From contig NZ_CP012700.1 in NCBI RefSeq assembly GCF_001307295.1, positions 3,227,001 through 3,291,000 on the forward strand: 64,000 nucleotides of DNA, read 5' to 3'. Positions within the stretch are counted from its first letter, which is position 1, and every line of letters starts with the position of its first letter. The position numbers were made by a program, and so were the translations under genes. The notes beneath the pieces are model-generated. The model was given only the letters and a program-made list of their open reading frames with translations. It was not told where the DNA came from and did not search any database. Of this stretch, positions 17,232 through 25,643 are shown piece by piece. This stretch comes from Sphingopyxis macrogoltabida (GTDB taxonomy: Bacteria > Pseudomonadota > Alphaproteobacteria > Sphingomonadales > Sphingomonadaceae).

Positions 17232-19346
17232 ATGACCGAGAGCCAGCCGAAGCGGCTCCAGCCCGGCGAGGACGGGGTGCATGTCACCTTCTGCCGCCTC
17301 TGCGAAGCGCATTGCGGACTTGCTGCCAAGGTCGAGGGCGGCCGCATCACCGACGTCCAGCCCGACAAGGAAAATCCCCATTCGTTGGGCCATGTCTGCC
17401 TGAAAGGCATCGCCTTCCACAATGTCACCTACGACCCCGACCGCATCCTGACCCCGCTGAAGCGCGTCGGCGGCCCGGGCGAGTTCGCGCCGGTTGGCTG
17501 GGATGAGGCGCTGGACGATATCGCAGTACGGCTCGGCCAGGTGATCGAAACCCACGGCCCCGACGCGGTGGCATCGTACAAGGGCAATCCGATCGCCTTC
17601 GGCATCGACGTATCTTTCAGCCTGAAAGCCTTTCTCAAGACGCTGGGTATCACCAAATATTATGGCGCGGGGTCGCAGGATACCAACGCACGGCTGACCG
17701 CCTGTTATCTCGCTTTCGGGTCGGCGGTGACCTATGACATCCCCGACCTGCCGCATACCGATATGCTGCTCATGTTCGGCGCCAATCCGCTGGTTTCCAA
17801 TGGATCGATGGTCTGGTCGCCGCGCGTGCGCCACGACCTCGACGCGATCGCCGAACGCGGACGCGTCGTCGTCGTCGACCCCCGCCGCACCGAGACTGCG
17901 CGCCGCTACCAACATGTCGCGGTGCGCGCCAATGGCGACATCTGGCTGCTGCTCGCGCTGCTCCGGGTCCTGATCGACGAAGAATTGTACGATGCCGACT
18001 ATGTCGCCGCGCATACCGATGGCTTCGCGGACTTGGCAGCCGCCGTCGCGCGGAACGACCTCACCGACTGTGCCGAGCGTGCGGGCGTCGATGTCGACAC
18101 GATCCGCGATCTCGCGCGCAGCTTCGCCGCGACGCCGCGCGCGGTCGCCTATGGCCGTCTCGGCGTGTGCCGCGGGCCGCATGCGACGCTCGAGAATTTC
18201 CTGCTGATCGCGCTCAACCTGCTCGGCGGCAAATTGGGCCGTCAGGGCGGCGCGATCTTCAGCCGCACGATCCTCGGCGGATCGCAGAAGGTGCTGACCG
18301 GCGGCTATGGCGACACACGCAGCCGCGTCGGCGACTTCCCCAGCGTCGCGCAGTTCCTCGCCTCGGCAATGCTGCCCGCCGACATACTGGAACCCGGCCC
18401 CGGACAGGTGCGCGCGATGATCCTGACCGGCGGCAACATGGTGATGTCGGCGCCAGGCGGGCAGGCGCTGGTCGATGCGCTTGGGCAACTCGACCTGATC
18501 GTCGCGCTCGACCTCTACCAGACCGAAAGCAACCGCTACGCCGACTATATCCTGCCCGTCCCGACCTTTTTCGAGCGCGACGATTATCCGATGGCGGGGC
18601 TCGGCTCGATGATCCGCCCCTTCGTGCAGGTCACCGATGCGGTCATCCCCCCGGTGGGCGAGGCGCGTTCCGAATGGGAGATTTTCAACGCGATCCTGAC
18701 CCGCATGGGCAAGCCGACGCACGGCCGGCCGATGGACGATCTCGACAAGGCCTTCCGCCTCGGCCCCGCCGGCGACGACATGGGCGCGCGCGACGGATGG
18801 AGCTTCGACAAGCTCCGCGACGTGCCGCACGGCGTGATGGTCGACCTGCCCGATCCCTATGCTCCATGGCCGCGCATCGCCGACGGGCGCGCGAAGCTGT
18901 GGCATGCGATGATCGCCGACGAGTTCGCGCGGCTGACGCCCGCACCGACCGATACGCTGCGCCTGATCACGCACCGCGACATCCGCTCGCTCAACAGCTG
19001 GCTGCACAATGTACCGCGTCTCGTCCGCAGCCAGCATCCCGAATTGCTGATGCATCCCGACGATGCCGCGCGGCTGGGCGTGAGCAATGGCGAGGCCGTC
19101 GACCTGTCGACCGGCGCCGCCACGGTCATCGTCTGCATCGCGGTCACCGATGACATGCGCCCCGGCACTGTCAGCTATCCGCACGGTTGGGGCCACCACG
19201 GCGGCTGGCAGCATGCCAATGCGCAGGGCGGCAGCAACATCAACTGGCTGCTCCCGGTCGGTCCGGAGGCGGTCGAGGCGATCTCGGGCACGACGATCAT
19301 GGACGGACTGGAGGTATCGATCCGCAAGATCGCCGACGCAGCGTGA
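17232..19346 (+). CDS. Molybdopterin-dependent oxidoreductase (2), DMSO-reductase superfamily, stand-alone
   Basis: A 704-residue relative of the enzyme at 9834. The [4Fe-4S] ligands are Cys21, Cys24, Cys28 (FCRLCEAHC) and Cys56 (HVCLKG). Other shared segments are YGAGSQDTNARLTACY, MFGANPLVSNGS, VDPRRTETARRY and the C-terminal YPHGWGHHGGW. As in enzyme 1, the residue expected to be Cys or Sec in formate dehydrogenases seems to be Thr. No Tat signal and no electron-transfer subunits are encoded beside it. The ribosome site AGGAG precedes the start. A TetR gene follows 84 bases later on the same strand. The reaction is unknown: candidates are hydroxylation with water, hydration or oxygen-atom transfer on a cluster intermediate. 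Confidence 0.9.
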   Translation: MTESQPKRLQPGEDGVHVTFCRLCEAHCGLAAKVEGGRITDVQPDKENPHSLGHVCLKGIAFHNVTYDPDRILTPLKRVGGPGEFAPVGWDEALDDIAVRLGQVIETHGPDAVASYKGNPIAFGIDVSFSLKAFLKTLGITKYYGAGSQDTNARLTACYLAFGSAVTYDIPDLPHTDMLLMFGANPLVSNGSMVWSPRVRHDLDAIAERGRVVVVDPRRTETARRYQHVAVRANGDIWLLLALLRVLIDEELYDADYVAAHTDGFADLAAAVARNDLTDCAERAGVDVDTIRDLARSFAATPRAVAYGRLGVCRGPHATLENFLLIALNLLGGKLGRQGGAIFSRTILGGSQKVLTGGYGDTRSRVGDFPSVAQFLASAMLPADILEPGPGQVRAMILTGGNMVMSAPGGQALVDALGQLDLIVALDLYQTESNRYADYILPVPTFFERDDYPMAGLGSMIRPFVQVTDAVIPPVGEARSEWEIFNAILTRMGKPTHGRPMDDLDKAFRLGPAGDDMGARDGWSFDKLRDVPHGVMVDLPDPYAPWPRIADGRAKLWHAMIADEFARLTPAPTDTLRLITHRDIRSLNSWLHNVPRLVRSQHPELLMHPDDAARLGVSNGEAVDLSTGAATVIVCIAVTDDMRPGTVSYPHGWGHHGGWQHANAQGGSNINWLLPVGPEAVEAISGTTIMDGLEVSIRKIADAA

Positions 19347-19430
19347 CGAATTTGCGACTTGTTCGCACTGCCAGCCTTGCTAACGACGACGCGATGCAGC
19401 ATTCCCCGTCGCGGGGCAGGAGATCAGGTG

Positions 19431-20039
19431 ATGGACAGCGGCCCGGTGGCAGCCCGGACGGACGACAATTCGACGCAGGAGCGCATCCTGCGCGCCGCCT
19501 ATGATTGTTTCGAGCAATATGGGATCGGCAAGACGACGATCGAGAATATCGCGAGCCGTGCCAAGGTGTCGCGTCCAACCGTCTATAAATATTATCCGAG
19601 CAAGGATGCGATCCTCGACGAGATTTCAGTGCGAGAGACGTGGCGGGTCAACAGCGAAGTGCGGCGGCGGCTGGTGCGCTCGGACGATTTCGCCGATTTC
19701 CTGTCCGACACGCTGCTGCTCGTCATCCGGCTGGCGAACGAGAATATCTATATTCGCCGCATGGTCGAAAGCATCGAATTTCAGGAATCGGTAATCTCGC
19801 CGAGCAGCCTGATGCAGCAGTTGCAGCGCACCTGGTGGGCGAACATGTTCGAACAGGCGCGCGCCCGCGGCGACATCGCAACCGACCTCGAGATCGACGA
19901 ATGCATCTACTGGCTCGCGCGGGCACAAGCGATGCTGATGCTGCAGGTCGCTTCGCCACAGATCGACGATGCCGAAAAGCGCCGCTTTATCCGGCGTTTC
20001 ATCGTCCAACCCCTGCTCGCGGGCAGCGAAATCCGCTGA
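19431..20039 (+). CDS. TetR-family transcriptional regulator (2)
   Basis: A 202-residue TetR-type protein. Its HTH spans about residues 15-60 (ERILRAAYDCFEQYGIGKTT, IENIASRAKVSRPTVYKYYP) and is clearly related to the HTH of the TetR at 30350, so the two may recognise similar DNA. The start MDSGPVAA is preceded by AGGAG; the upstream open frame is not TetR-like. It lies between molybdopterin oxidoreductase 2 and the DUF2889/ligase operon, whose promoter holds the best palindrome of motif 1 (20083). It is thus a candidate regulator of motif 1, in competition with the TetR at 9178. The ligand is unknown. Confidence 0.92.
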   Translation: MDSGPVAARTDDNSTQERILRAAYDCFEQYGIGKTTIENIASRAKVSRPTVYKYYPSKDAILDEISVRETWRVNSEVRRRLVRSDDFADFLSDTLLLVIRLANENIYIRRMVESIEFQESVISPSSLMQQLQRTWWANMFEQARARGDIATDLEIDECIYWLARAQAMLMLQVASPQIDDAEKRRFIRRFIVQPLLAGSEIR

Positions 20040-20082
20040 GGTCATCACAGGCGGCTTGACGCCTCCTCTCCAAGCTGACACA

Positions 20083-20108
20083 GCTATTTAATCAATCGAT
20101 TAAATAGC
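20083..20108. promoter_or_regulatory. Motif 1 operator-like site E: perfect 11-bp inverted repeat
   Basis: GCTATTTAATC, a 4-base spacer AATC, then GATTAAATAGC: two perfect 11-base arms. The minus strand reads TTTAATCGATTGATTAAA, which contains the core of motif 1. It lies 40 bases upstream of the DUF2889 gene; a CTGACA box at 20075 with a 17-base spacer places the -10 inside the palindrome. It is the most symmetrical copy in the window and so the best guide to the operator of the motif 1 regulator. Confidence 0.7.
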
Positions 20109-20148
20109 CGCGAAAATCGCGACAGAGCATGGGAGGCCCGATCGAGCG

Positions 20149-20940
20149 ATGACCGACGATCCGGGGCACCCAAGGCCCGCCAATCCCACCTATGGCGACG
20201 GCTATTTCGTCCGGACGACACGCTTCCGCCGCCTCGCTCCCGACCGGATCGAAGCGGTGCTGGAGGATCCGTTTCACGCTCTCGCGCTGCGGATCCAACA
20301 CGACGACCGCGCGCTGACCGCCATCGAAGGACGCTGGGAGCGCCATCCGCTGACGAGCTGCGCGGGCGCGGGTAGCGCGCTCGCCGGCCTCGCGGGCCTG
20401 CGGCTGATCGGCGACCTCCGCACCCGCTGGTTGCAGGCCGAACCCACACTGCACTGTACGCATATGTTCGACACGCTGCGCCTCGCGGCGGTGCATATCG
20501 CGCAGGCGCGCGACGACCGGCGGCATGACGTCATCCTGCCCGATTCCGACGCCGACAAACAGCCGGTGCAGCTCCTTCAGGACGGCGCGCTTGTGCTGGA
20601 AATCATGATCGACGCCGATTTTCATATCACCGCGCCCGCCGCCTATGCGGGAGCGCCCCTATTGAAAGGCTTCGCGCGCTGGGCCGCCGAGCGACTGTCG
20701 GCGGTGGAATTCGAACGCCTGTTCCTGATCCAGCGCGGCGCCTTCGTCGGGCGCGGCCGGCGCATGGACATCGCCCAATATTATGGCCGCGACGGCGCGC
20801 TGTCGGGCCCGTTGCCCGCGACCTGCTTCGGCTCGCAGCCCGAACGCTACCCCACCTCGCTCCGCCTCGCCAACGCGCGCGCCGGTCTCCGCCGCAAGGA
20901 TGCCGCGCTTTTTCCCTTCACCCGTGCACAGCAGGAATGA
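20149..20940 (+). CDS. DUF2889 domain protein of unknown function
   Basis: A 263-residue protein that matches the DUF2889 family by its arrangement: an N-terminal RTTRFRRLAPDRIEAVLED strand pair, LRIQHDDRALTAIEGRWERH, then the conserved LTSCAGAGSALAGLAGL with a Cys, and an LLKGFARWA helix later. No catalytic motif, signal peptide or membrane segment is seen. The family has no assigned activity that I know of. The last bases overlap the start of the CoA-ligase gene (ATGA), so the two are translated together, which suggests a shared substrate, for example binding or processing of the acid that the ligase activates. This is inference from coupling only. Confidence 0.82.
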   Translation: MTDDPGHPRPANPTYGDGYFVRTTRFRRLAPDRIEAVLEDPFHALALRIQHDDRALTAIEGRWERHPLTSCAGAGSALAGLAGLRLIGDLRTRWLQAEPTLHCTHMFDTLRLAAVHIAQARDDRRHDVILPDSDADKQPVQLLQDGALVLEIMIDADFHITAPAAYAGAPLLKGFARWAAERLSAVEFERLFLIQRGAFVGRGRRMDIAQYYGRDGALSGPLPATCFGSQPERYPTSLRLANARAGLRRKDAALFPFTRAQQE

Positions 20941-22547
20941 CGCCGATGTCTGACATGCCCTTCCCCACGCCAGACCAGGCCGTCACCCGCCATCTGCTCG
21001 AGCGGCAGGCGCGCGAGCATCCGGACGATCTCTACATGCGCTTTCAAGACGGCAGCGAATGGACCTTCGCCGAGGCACTGGAACAGGGACACCGCGCCGC
21101 GGCGGCCCTGAAGAAACTGGGCGTCGAACAAGGCGACCATGTCTTCAACTGGCTGCCCAATGGCAAGGCCGCAGTGCGCGCCTGGCTCGGCACGCATATG
21201 CTCGGCGCCGTGTTTGTGCCTGCGAACCTCGCCTATCGCGGCAGCCTGCTCCGGCATGTGCTGTGGCTCGCCGATGCCCGGGTCGGGCTGGTCCATCGCG
21301 ACCTCATGCCCCGTCTCGCCGAGGTCGAGCGCGGCATGCTCGAGAAGGTCATCGTCATCGGCGGCGAGGCGGATCCGGTCGACGGCCTCACCCTCCACGG
21401 CGAGGCGATGCTCGACGAGCCCGGACATGCCGGCGACCTCGCGAGGCCGCTCGCGCCCTGGGACAATATGACGATCATCTTCACGTCGGGTACCACCGGC
21501 CCGTCGAAGGCGGTGATGTGCTCCTATGCGCATATGTGGACCTTCTATCACGCCGCGATGCCGGCGATGATCGGCCGCGAGTACCGTCATCTCGCGCATC
21601 TGCCGATCTTCCACTCGGGTGGCTTCGGCTGCCTTTACGGCCAGCTCTCGAACGCCGGATCGGTCGTGCTCGTCGAATCGTTCAAGACCGACCAGTTCTG
21701 GCAGATTGTCCGCGAGCATGGCGCGAACACCACAACGCTGCTCGGCGCGATGATCCCCTTCCTGCTCAGCGCGCCGCCGTCGGACGACGACCGCGACCAC
21801 AGCCTGAGATCGGTGAGCGCGGTGCCCTACACCGCCGACGTCAAGGCTTTCACCGCGCGTTTCGGGGTCGGCGCCTTCGCCGCCTATAGCATGACCGAAC
21901 TCGCCAACCCGGTGCAGAGCCCGCTCAACCCCGATAAGATCGGCGTCGCCGGCCGGCTGCGCGCCGGGCAGCATATCCGGCTGGTCGACGAGCATGACAT
22001 CGAGGTGCCCGAGGGGGCGGTCGGCGAGGCGATATTGCGCTGCGACCAGCCCTGGACGATGTTCACCGAATATTACAAGAATCCCGAAGCGACCGCCGAA
22101 ACCTGGCGCAACGGCTGGCTGCACACCGGCGACCTGCTGCGCCGCGATGCCGACGGCGATTATTTCTTCGTCGACCGACGCAAGGACGCGATCCGCCGGC
22201 GCGGCGAGAATATCTCGGCCTATGAGGTCGAGCAGGAAATCCGTGCCTTCAACGGGGTACGGGAGGCGGCGGTGATCGGGGTCGCGAGCGACAAGACCGA
22301 GGATGAGGTGATGGCGTGCGTCATGCCCTCGGACGGCGCCGACATCGACCTCAAGGCGCTGACCGATTTCCTCGCGACGCGCCTGCCGCACTATATGGTG
22401 CCGCGCTATTTCCGCCTGATGCCCGACCTGCCGCGCACCCCGACGCAGAAGATCCAGAAATATGCGTTGCGCGACGACGGGGTGACCGCCGACACCTGGG
22501 ACCGCGAGGCGGCGGGGATCAGGTTGCGGCGGGAACGGATCGGCTGA
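20937..22547 (+). CDS. AMP-dependent acyl-CoA synthetase/ligase (1)
   Basis: ANL-superfamily enzyme of 536 residues, expected to activate a carboxylic acid to its CoA thioester with ATP. Seen: the phosphate-binding loop FTSGTTGPSKAVM, TEYYKNPEATAETWRNGWLHTGD, and the C-terminal domain with DRRKDAIRRRGENIS and the lysine of PRTPTQKIQKY. It resembles crotonobetaine/carnitine-CoA ligases more than long-chain ligases. It starts within the stop of the DUF2889 gene; an internal ATG nine bases later (MSDMPF) is also possible. Its 3' end overlaps that of the convergent ligase 2 by 29 bases. Motif 1 site E lies upstream of the operon. Confidence 0.93.
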   Translation: MTPMSDMPFPTPDQAVTRHLLERQAREHPDDLYMRFQDGSEWTFAEALEQGHRAAAALKKLGVEQGDHVFNWLPNGKAAVRAWLGTHMLGAVFVPANLAYRGSLLRHVLWLADARVGLVHRDLMPRLAEVERGMLEKVIVIGGEADPVDGLTLHGEAMLDEPGHAGDLARPLAPWDNMTIIFTSGTTGPSKAVMCSYAHMWTFYHAAMPAMIGREYRHLAHLPIFHSGGFGCLYGQLSNAGSVVLVESFKTDQFWQIVREHGANTTTLLGAMIPFLLSAPPSDDDRDHSLRSVSAVPYTADVKAFTARFGVGAFAAYSMTELANPVQSPLNPDKIGVAGRLRAGQHIRLVDEHDIEVPEGAVGEAILRCDQPWTMFTEYYKNPEATAETWRNGWLHTGDLLRRDADGDYFFVDRRKDAIRRRGENISAYEVEQEIRAFNGVREAAVIGVASDKTEDEVMACVMPSDGADIDLKALTDFLATRLPHYMVPRYFRLMPDLPRTPTQKIQKYALRDDGVTADTWDREAAGIRLRRERIG

Positions 22548-24126
22548 GCCGGTCCCACGTCGCGTCGTTGACCGGCGCCTCGCGCAGCCCCGCCTTGCGG
22601 ATCTTGCCCGTCGGGGTGCGCGGCAGCTCGGCAACGAACTCGACGAAGCGGGGGACCATGTAGCGCGGCAGCCGCTCGGCGAGATAATCGACAAGATCTC
22701 CCTCGGCGAGCGACGCCGAGCCGTTGAGTTGCACGGCGATCTTGATCTCGTCCTCGCTGGCGCGGGCGTTACCGGACAGCGCCGGAACGTCAGCCGCCTT
22801 CACCGCGATCGCTGCTGCCTCGGCAACCGCCGGATGTCCGCGCACCTCGCCTTCGAGTTCGAGCGACGAGACATTGTTGCCGCGCACGCGCAGATAGTCG
22901 TTGGCGCGGTCGAGGAAGTAGAAATAACCGTCGGCATCGCGGCGCAGGATGTCGCCCGTCGCATACCAGCCGTCGTGCCATGCCTTCCGGTTCGCCTCGG
23001 GCTTGTTCAGATAGCCCTGCGTGATCAGGAAGGGCGCCTTGCCGCGGATCAGCAATTCGCCCGCCTGCCCGTCGGGAAGGTCGCGGCCCTCGCTGTCTAC
23101 GATGCGCACCTCATAGAGCGGCGACAGCTTGCCGCAGGTCTGCGCATTGGGAAGGTTCGACGCGTTCAATGGAAAGCCGATTTCGGTCATGCCCCAGCCG
23201 GTGCACACCTTCACCCCAAAGCGCGCCTCGAAATCGCGATAATTGGGGAGCACCGGGTTCATCAGCACCCACTGCAACGGATTGTCGGCGTCGTCCGACC
23301 GCCGCTCGACGTTCATCAGGAAGCCCGCGATCCCCATCAACTGCGTATGGGTACAGCCATGTGCCCGCACATCGGCCCAGTAATGGCTGACCGAAAAGCG
23401 GCTGCGAAACACCATATGCCCGCCACGCACCGCCGCGAAGACAAAGCCGACACGCCCCGAAGAATGAAAGGTCGGCCACGGCGAATAATAGACCGGCACC
23501 TGTTCGGGATCGATCACCTCACCGCTGAAATTATGCTGGACCTGCTGGATCGAACCCCACGCCTGCAACACACCCTTCGACGGGCCCGTGGTGCCCGAGG
23601 TGTAGATAACGGCATTGGTGTCGGTGAGTGTCGGTTCCGCATGCTCGAGCCGCGGCGCACCCGCCTCGACCGATGCCAGCGTCGCGAGCGGAATTTGGCT
23701 GACGTACGCTGCATCATCGATCGTGATAATGCGTTCGAGCGTCTCCAACCGATCGCGGATCGCATTGACCTGATCGATGCAGCCATTGCTGGTGATCAGC
23801 ACCCGCGCACGGCAATCGTTCAGTGCATAGGCGAGCAGATTGCCCTTATATTCGGGATTGATCGGCACCTCGAGCGCGCCGCGCCAGCTCAGCCCGATCC
23901 ACGCCGTATAAGCGGTCAGGCACGGATCGAGCATCGTCGCGACGCATTCGCCGGGCTCGATCCCGATTGCCGCCATGGCATCGGCAATACGCAGCGCCGC
24001 CTCGTGAAACGCGCCGCCGGTCATCGTGCCGCCCGCGACGTCGGTGAGGAACGGCGCCGACGGATCGCGCGCCGCGCGTTCGCGGATCAGCACCGGGACC
24101 GAGGGCATCTTCAGCGTGTCGACCAT
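22519..24126 (-). CDS. AMP-dependent acyl-CoA synthetase/ligase (2)
   Basis: A second ANL-type ligase, 535 residues. Seen: IYTSGTTGPSKGVLQ, the A5-type GWGMTEIGFP, the hinge DRANDYLRVRGNNVS and the catalytic Lys region PRTPTGKIRKAGLR. It activates an acid to acyl-CoA. It is divergent from a Rieske oxygenase gene at 24276, with the motif 2 operator (TTTACA-N12-TGTAAA) between them. The same ligase/Rieske pairing occurs twice more in the window (32977/34593 and 47248/48785), so it belongs to a repeated functional module in which an acid or its CoA ester is the Rieske substrate or product. The substrate is not known. Confidence 0.93.
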   Translation of the reverse strand: MVDTLKMPSVPVLIRERAARDPSAPFLTDVAGGTMTGGAFHEAALRIADAMAAIGIEPGECVATMLDPCLTAYTAWIGLSWRGALEVPINPEYKGNLLAYALNDCRARVLITSNGCIDQVNAIRDRLETLERIITIDDAAYVSQIPLATLASVEAGAPRLEHAEPTLTDTNAVIYTSGTTGPSKGVLQAWGSIQQVQHNFSGEVIDPEQVPVYYSPWPTFHSSGRVGFVFAAVRGGHMVFRSRFSVSHYWADVRAHGCTHTQLMGIAGFLMNVERRSDDADNPLQWVLMNPVLPNYRDFEARFGVKVCTGWGMTEIGFPLNASNLPNAQTCGKLSPLYEVRIVDSEGRDLPDGQAGELLIRGKAPFLITQGYLNKPEANRKAWHDGWYATGDILRRDADGYFYFLDRANDYLRVRGNNVSSLELEGEVRGHPAVAEAAAIAVKAADVPALSGNARASEDEIKIAVQLNGSASLAEGDLVDYLAERLPRYMVPRFVEFVAELPRTPTGKIRKAGLREAPVNDATWDRLSRSVPAAT

Positions 24127-24211
24127 AACTCTCCCCGCGCTTTGCCTTGCCGATTCACGGCTGCGTAAAGTCGCATTTTTTGCAAAGCCCTTTTTATATA
24201 GGTTTTTTCCA

Positions 24212-24235
24212 TTTACAATGCTACATATGTGTAAA
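24212..24235. promoter_or_regulatory. Motif 2 operator-like site (ligase 2 / Rieske 1 promoter)
   Basis: TTTACA (24212-24217), 12 bases, TGTAAA (24230-24235): a perfect 6-base inverted repeat. Sites with the same half-sites and exactly the same 12-base spacer occur at 31076 and 35767, and a weaker one at 30147. The proposed regulator is the TetR at 30350, which has such a site beside its own start. Confidence 0.6.
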
Positions 24236-24275
24236 GGCGATCGCTCCCGTCGCGGGCGCCCCCACGGAGAGACGA

Positions 24276-25481
24276 ATGTATTTGAGCCCCGAACATAACC
24301 GGCAGGTCGCGGAGAAACTGTTCCGCCATATCCGCGACAACAGCACCGACATGATCGAGGAAACCTACGAATATCCGCTCTCGGTCTATTCGGACCCCAA
24401 TATCGCGGTCGCCGAGCGCGAGAAGATCTTCGAACATTATCCGATGATGGCGCTGCACAGCAGCCAGCTTCCCGAATCGGGCAGCTATGTCACCGTCAAA
24501 CTCAACCGCAGCGAAGCGCTCGTCACGCGCGGCAAGGACGGGCAGGTCCGCGCCTTCCTCAACATGTGCCGCCACCGCGGCGCGACTTTGGTAGCAGAGG
24601 CCGAGGGCAAGCAGGGGCGCTTTTCCTGCCCCTATCATGGCTGGACCTATACCAATGAGGGCGAACTGATCGGCCTCACCTTCAAGCAGACGCTCGGCCT
24701 CACCCTGCCGTGTCGCGAGCGCAACCTGATCGCGCTGCCGTGCGAGGAACGCCACGGCTTTGTCTGGATCGTCGAAAATCCCGAAGGCTCGATCGACGTC
24801 GCTGCGCATCTCGGCCCGGTGATGGACGGCGTGCTCGCCAATTACGGCCTCGACCGGCAATATTTCTATCGCGAGGCGTTTTTCGAGTTCGACCAGAACT
24901 GGAAGATCATGGTCGACGGACTGACCGACGGCTATCATGTCCAATGGGTCCACGGCCCGACGATCCGGCCCTATTTCTACATGAACATGATGGCGCGCGT
25001 CGAAGGCACCGGCGATCATGCGGTGACGACGACGCCGCGGCGCAAGATTGACGAAATCCTCGATAGCGAGCCGGGCGAGCACGACCTCGATCCTTATGTG
25101 GTCTATGGCAATATGGTTTTCCCCAATGTCAGCATCCAGTTGCACCCGCATCACGCCGAATTCTGGACCATGTATCAGGACGTCCACGATCCCGGCCGCT
25201 CGCGCGTCCACCTGCGCTTCCTGACCCCGAAGGCGCCGGGCGATTACGACGAGAAAGGCCAGACGATCCTCGCCAAGAATTGGGACATCGCCGAGGCCGC
25301 GATCCTCAACGAGGACGTGCCGATCGGCGACAGCATCCAGCGCTCGGCGAACATGCCGAACACCGGCACGATGCTGCTCGCGCACAACGAGGTCATCAAC
25401 CAGCAGTTTCACCGCAGCTATGACCGGGTGATGGCGGGGCCCAGCGTCGTTCCGATACAGGCGCGCGCCGCGCGCGGCTGA
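24276..25481 (+). CDS. Rieske non-heme iron ring-hydroxylating oxygenase, alpha subunit (1)
   Basis: A 401-residue oxygenase component. The Rieske [2Fe-2S] site is visible as CRHRG and, 18-20 residues later, CPYHGWTY (C-x-H and C-x-x-H), about residues 96-120. The mononuclear iron site is in DGLTDGYHVQWVH (Asp bridge, two His). The start MYLSPEH follows CGGAGAGACG; upstream codons are not family-like. Such enzymes dihydroxylate or mono-oxygenate aromatic or alicyclic substrates. No beta subunit gene is adjacent, so it is likely an alpha3-type enzyme, and no reductase is in the window. It is controlled by the motif 2 region shared with ligase 2. The substrate cannot be read from the sequence. 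Confidence 0.93.
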   Translation: MYLSPEHNRQVAEKLFRHIRDNSTDMIEETYEYPLSVYSDPNIAVAEREKIFEHYPMMALHSSQLPESGSYVTVKLNRSEALVTRGKDGQVRAFLNMCRHRGATLVAEAEGKQGRFSCPYHGWTYTNEGELIGLTFKQTLGLTLPCRERNLIALPCEERHGFVWIVENPEGSIDVAAHLGPVMDGVLANYGLDRQYFYREAFFEFDQNWKIMVDGLTDGYHVQWVHGPTIRPYFYMNMMARVEGTGDHAVTTTPRRKIDEILDSEPGEHDLDPYVVYGNMVFPNVSIQLHPHHAEFWTMYQDVHDPGRSRVHLRFLTPKAPGDYDEKGQTILAKNWDIAEAAILNEDVPIGDSIQRSANMPNTGTMLLAHNEVINQQFHRSYDRVMAGPSVVPIQARAARG

Positions 25482-25517
25482 ACGGCCGCTGTGGGGTAGA
25501 GAACTGTCGCTTGTTAA

Positions 25518-25611
25518 GTCGTCATCCCGGGCTTGACCCGGGACCCGCCTTTCTTCTTTCGTCGCCGCATCAAAGAAAAGGCAGGCCCCGGGTCAAGCCC
25601 GGGGTGACGAC
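25518..25611. repeat. REP-like inverted repeat between convergent genes
   Basis: GTCGTCATCCCGGGCTTGAC at 25518 is repeated in inverted form, ending GGGGTGACGAC at 25611; the arms are about 40 bases long with few mismatches. Each arm also contains its own small CCCGGG-xx-TTGA-CCCGGG hairpin. It fills most of the gap between the Rieske gene and the CaiB gene. This kind of REP/BIME element is common between convergent genes in sphingomonads and may act as a bidirectional terminator. Confidence 0.75.
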
Positions 25612-25643
25612 AAAGAAAAGTCCGCTTCCGACCAAAAGCCGCC

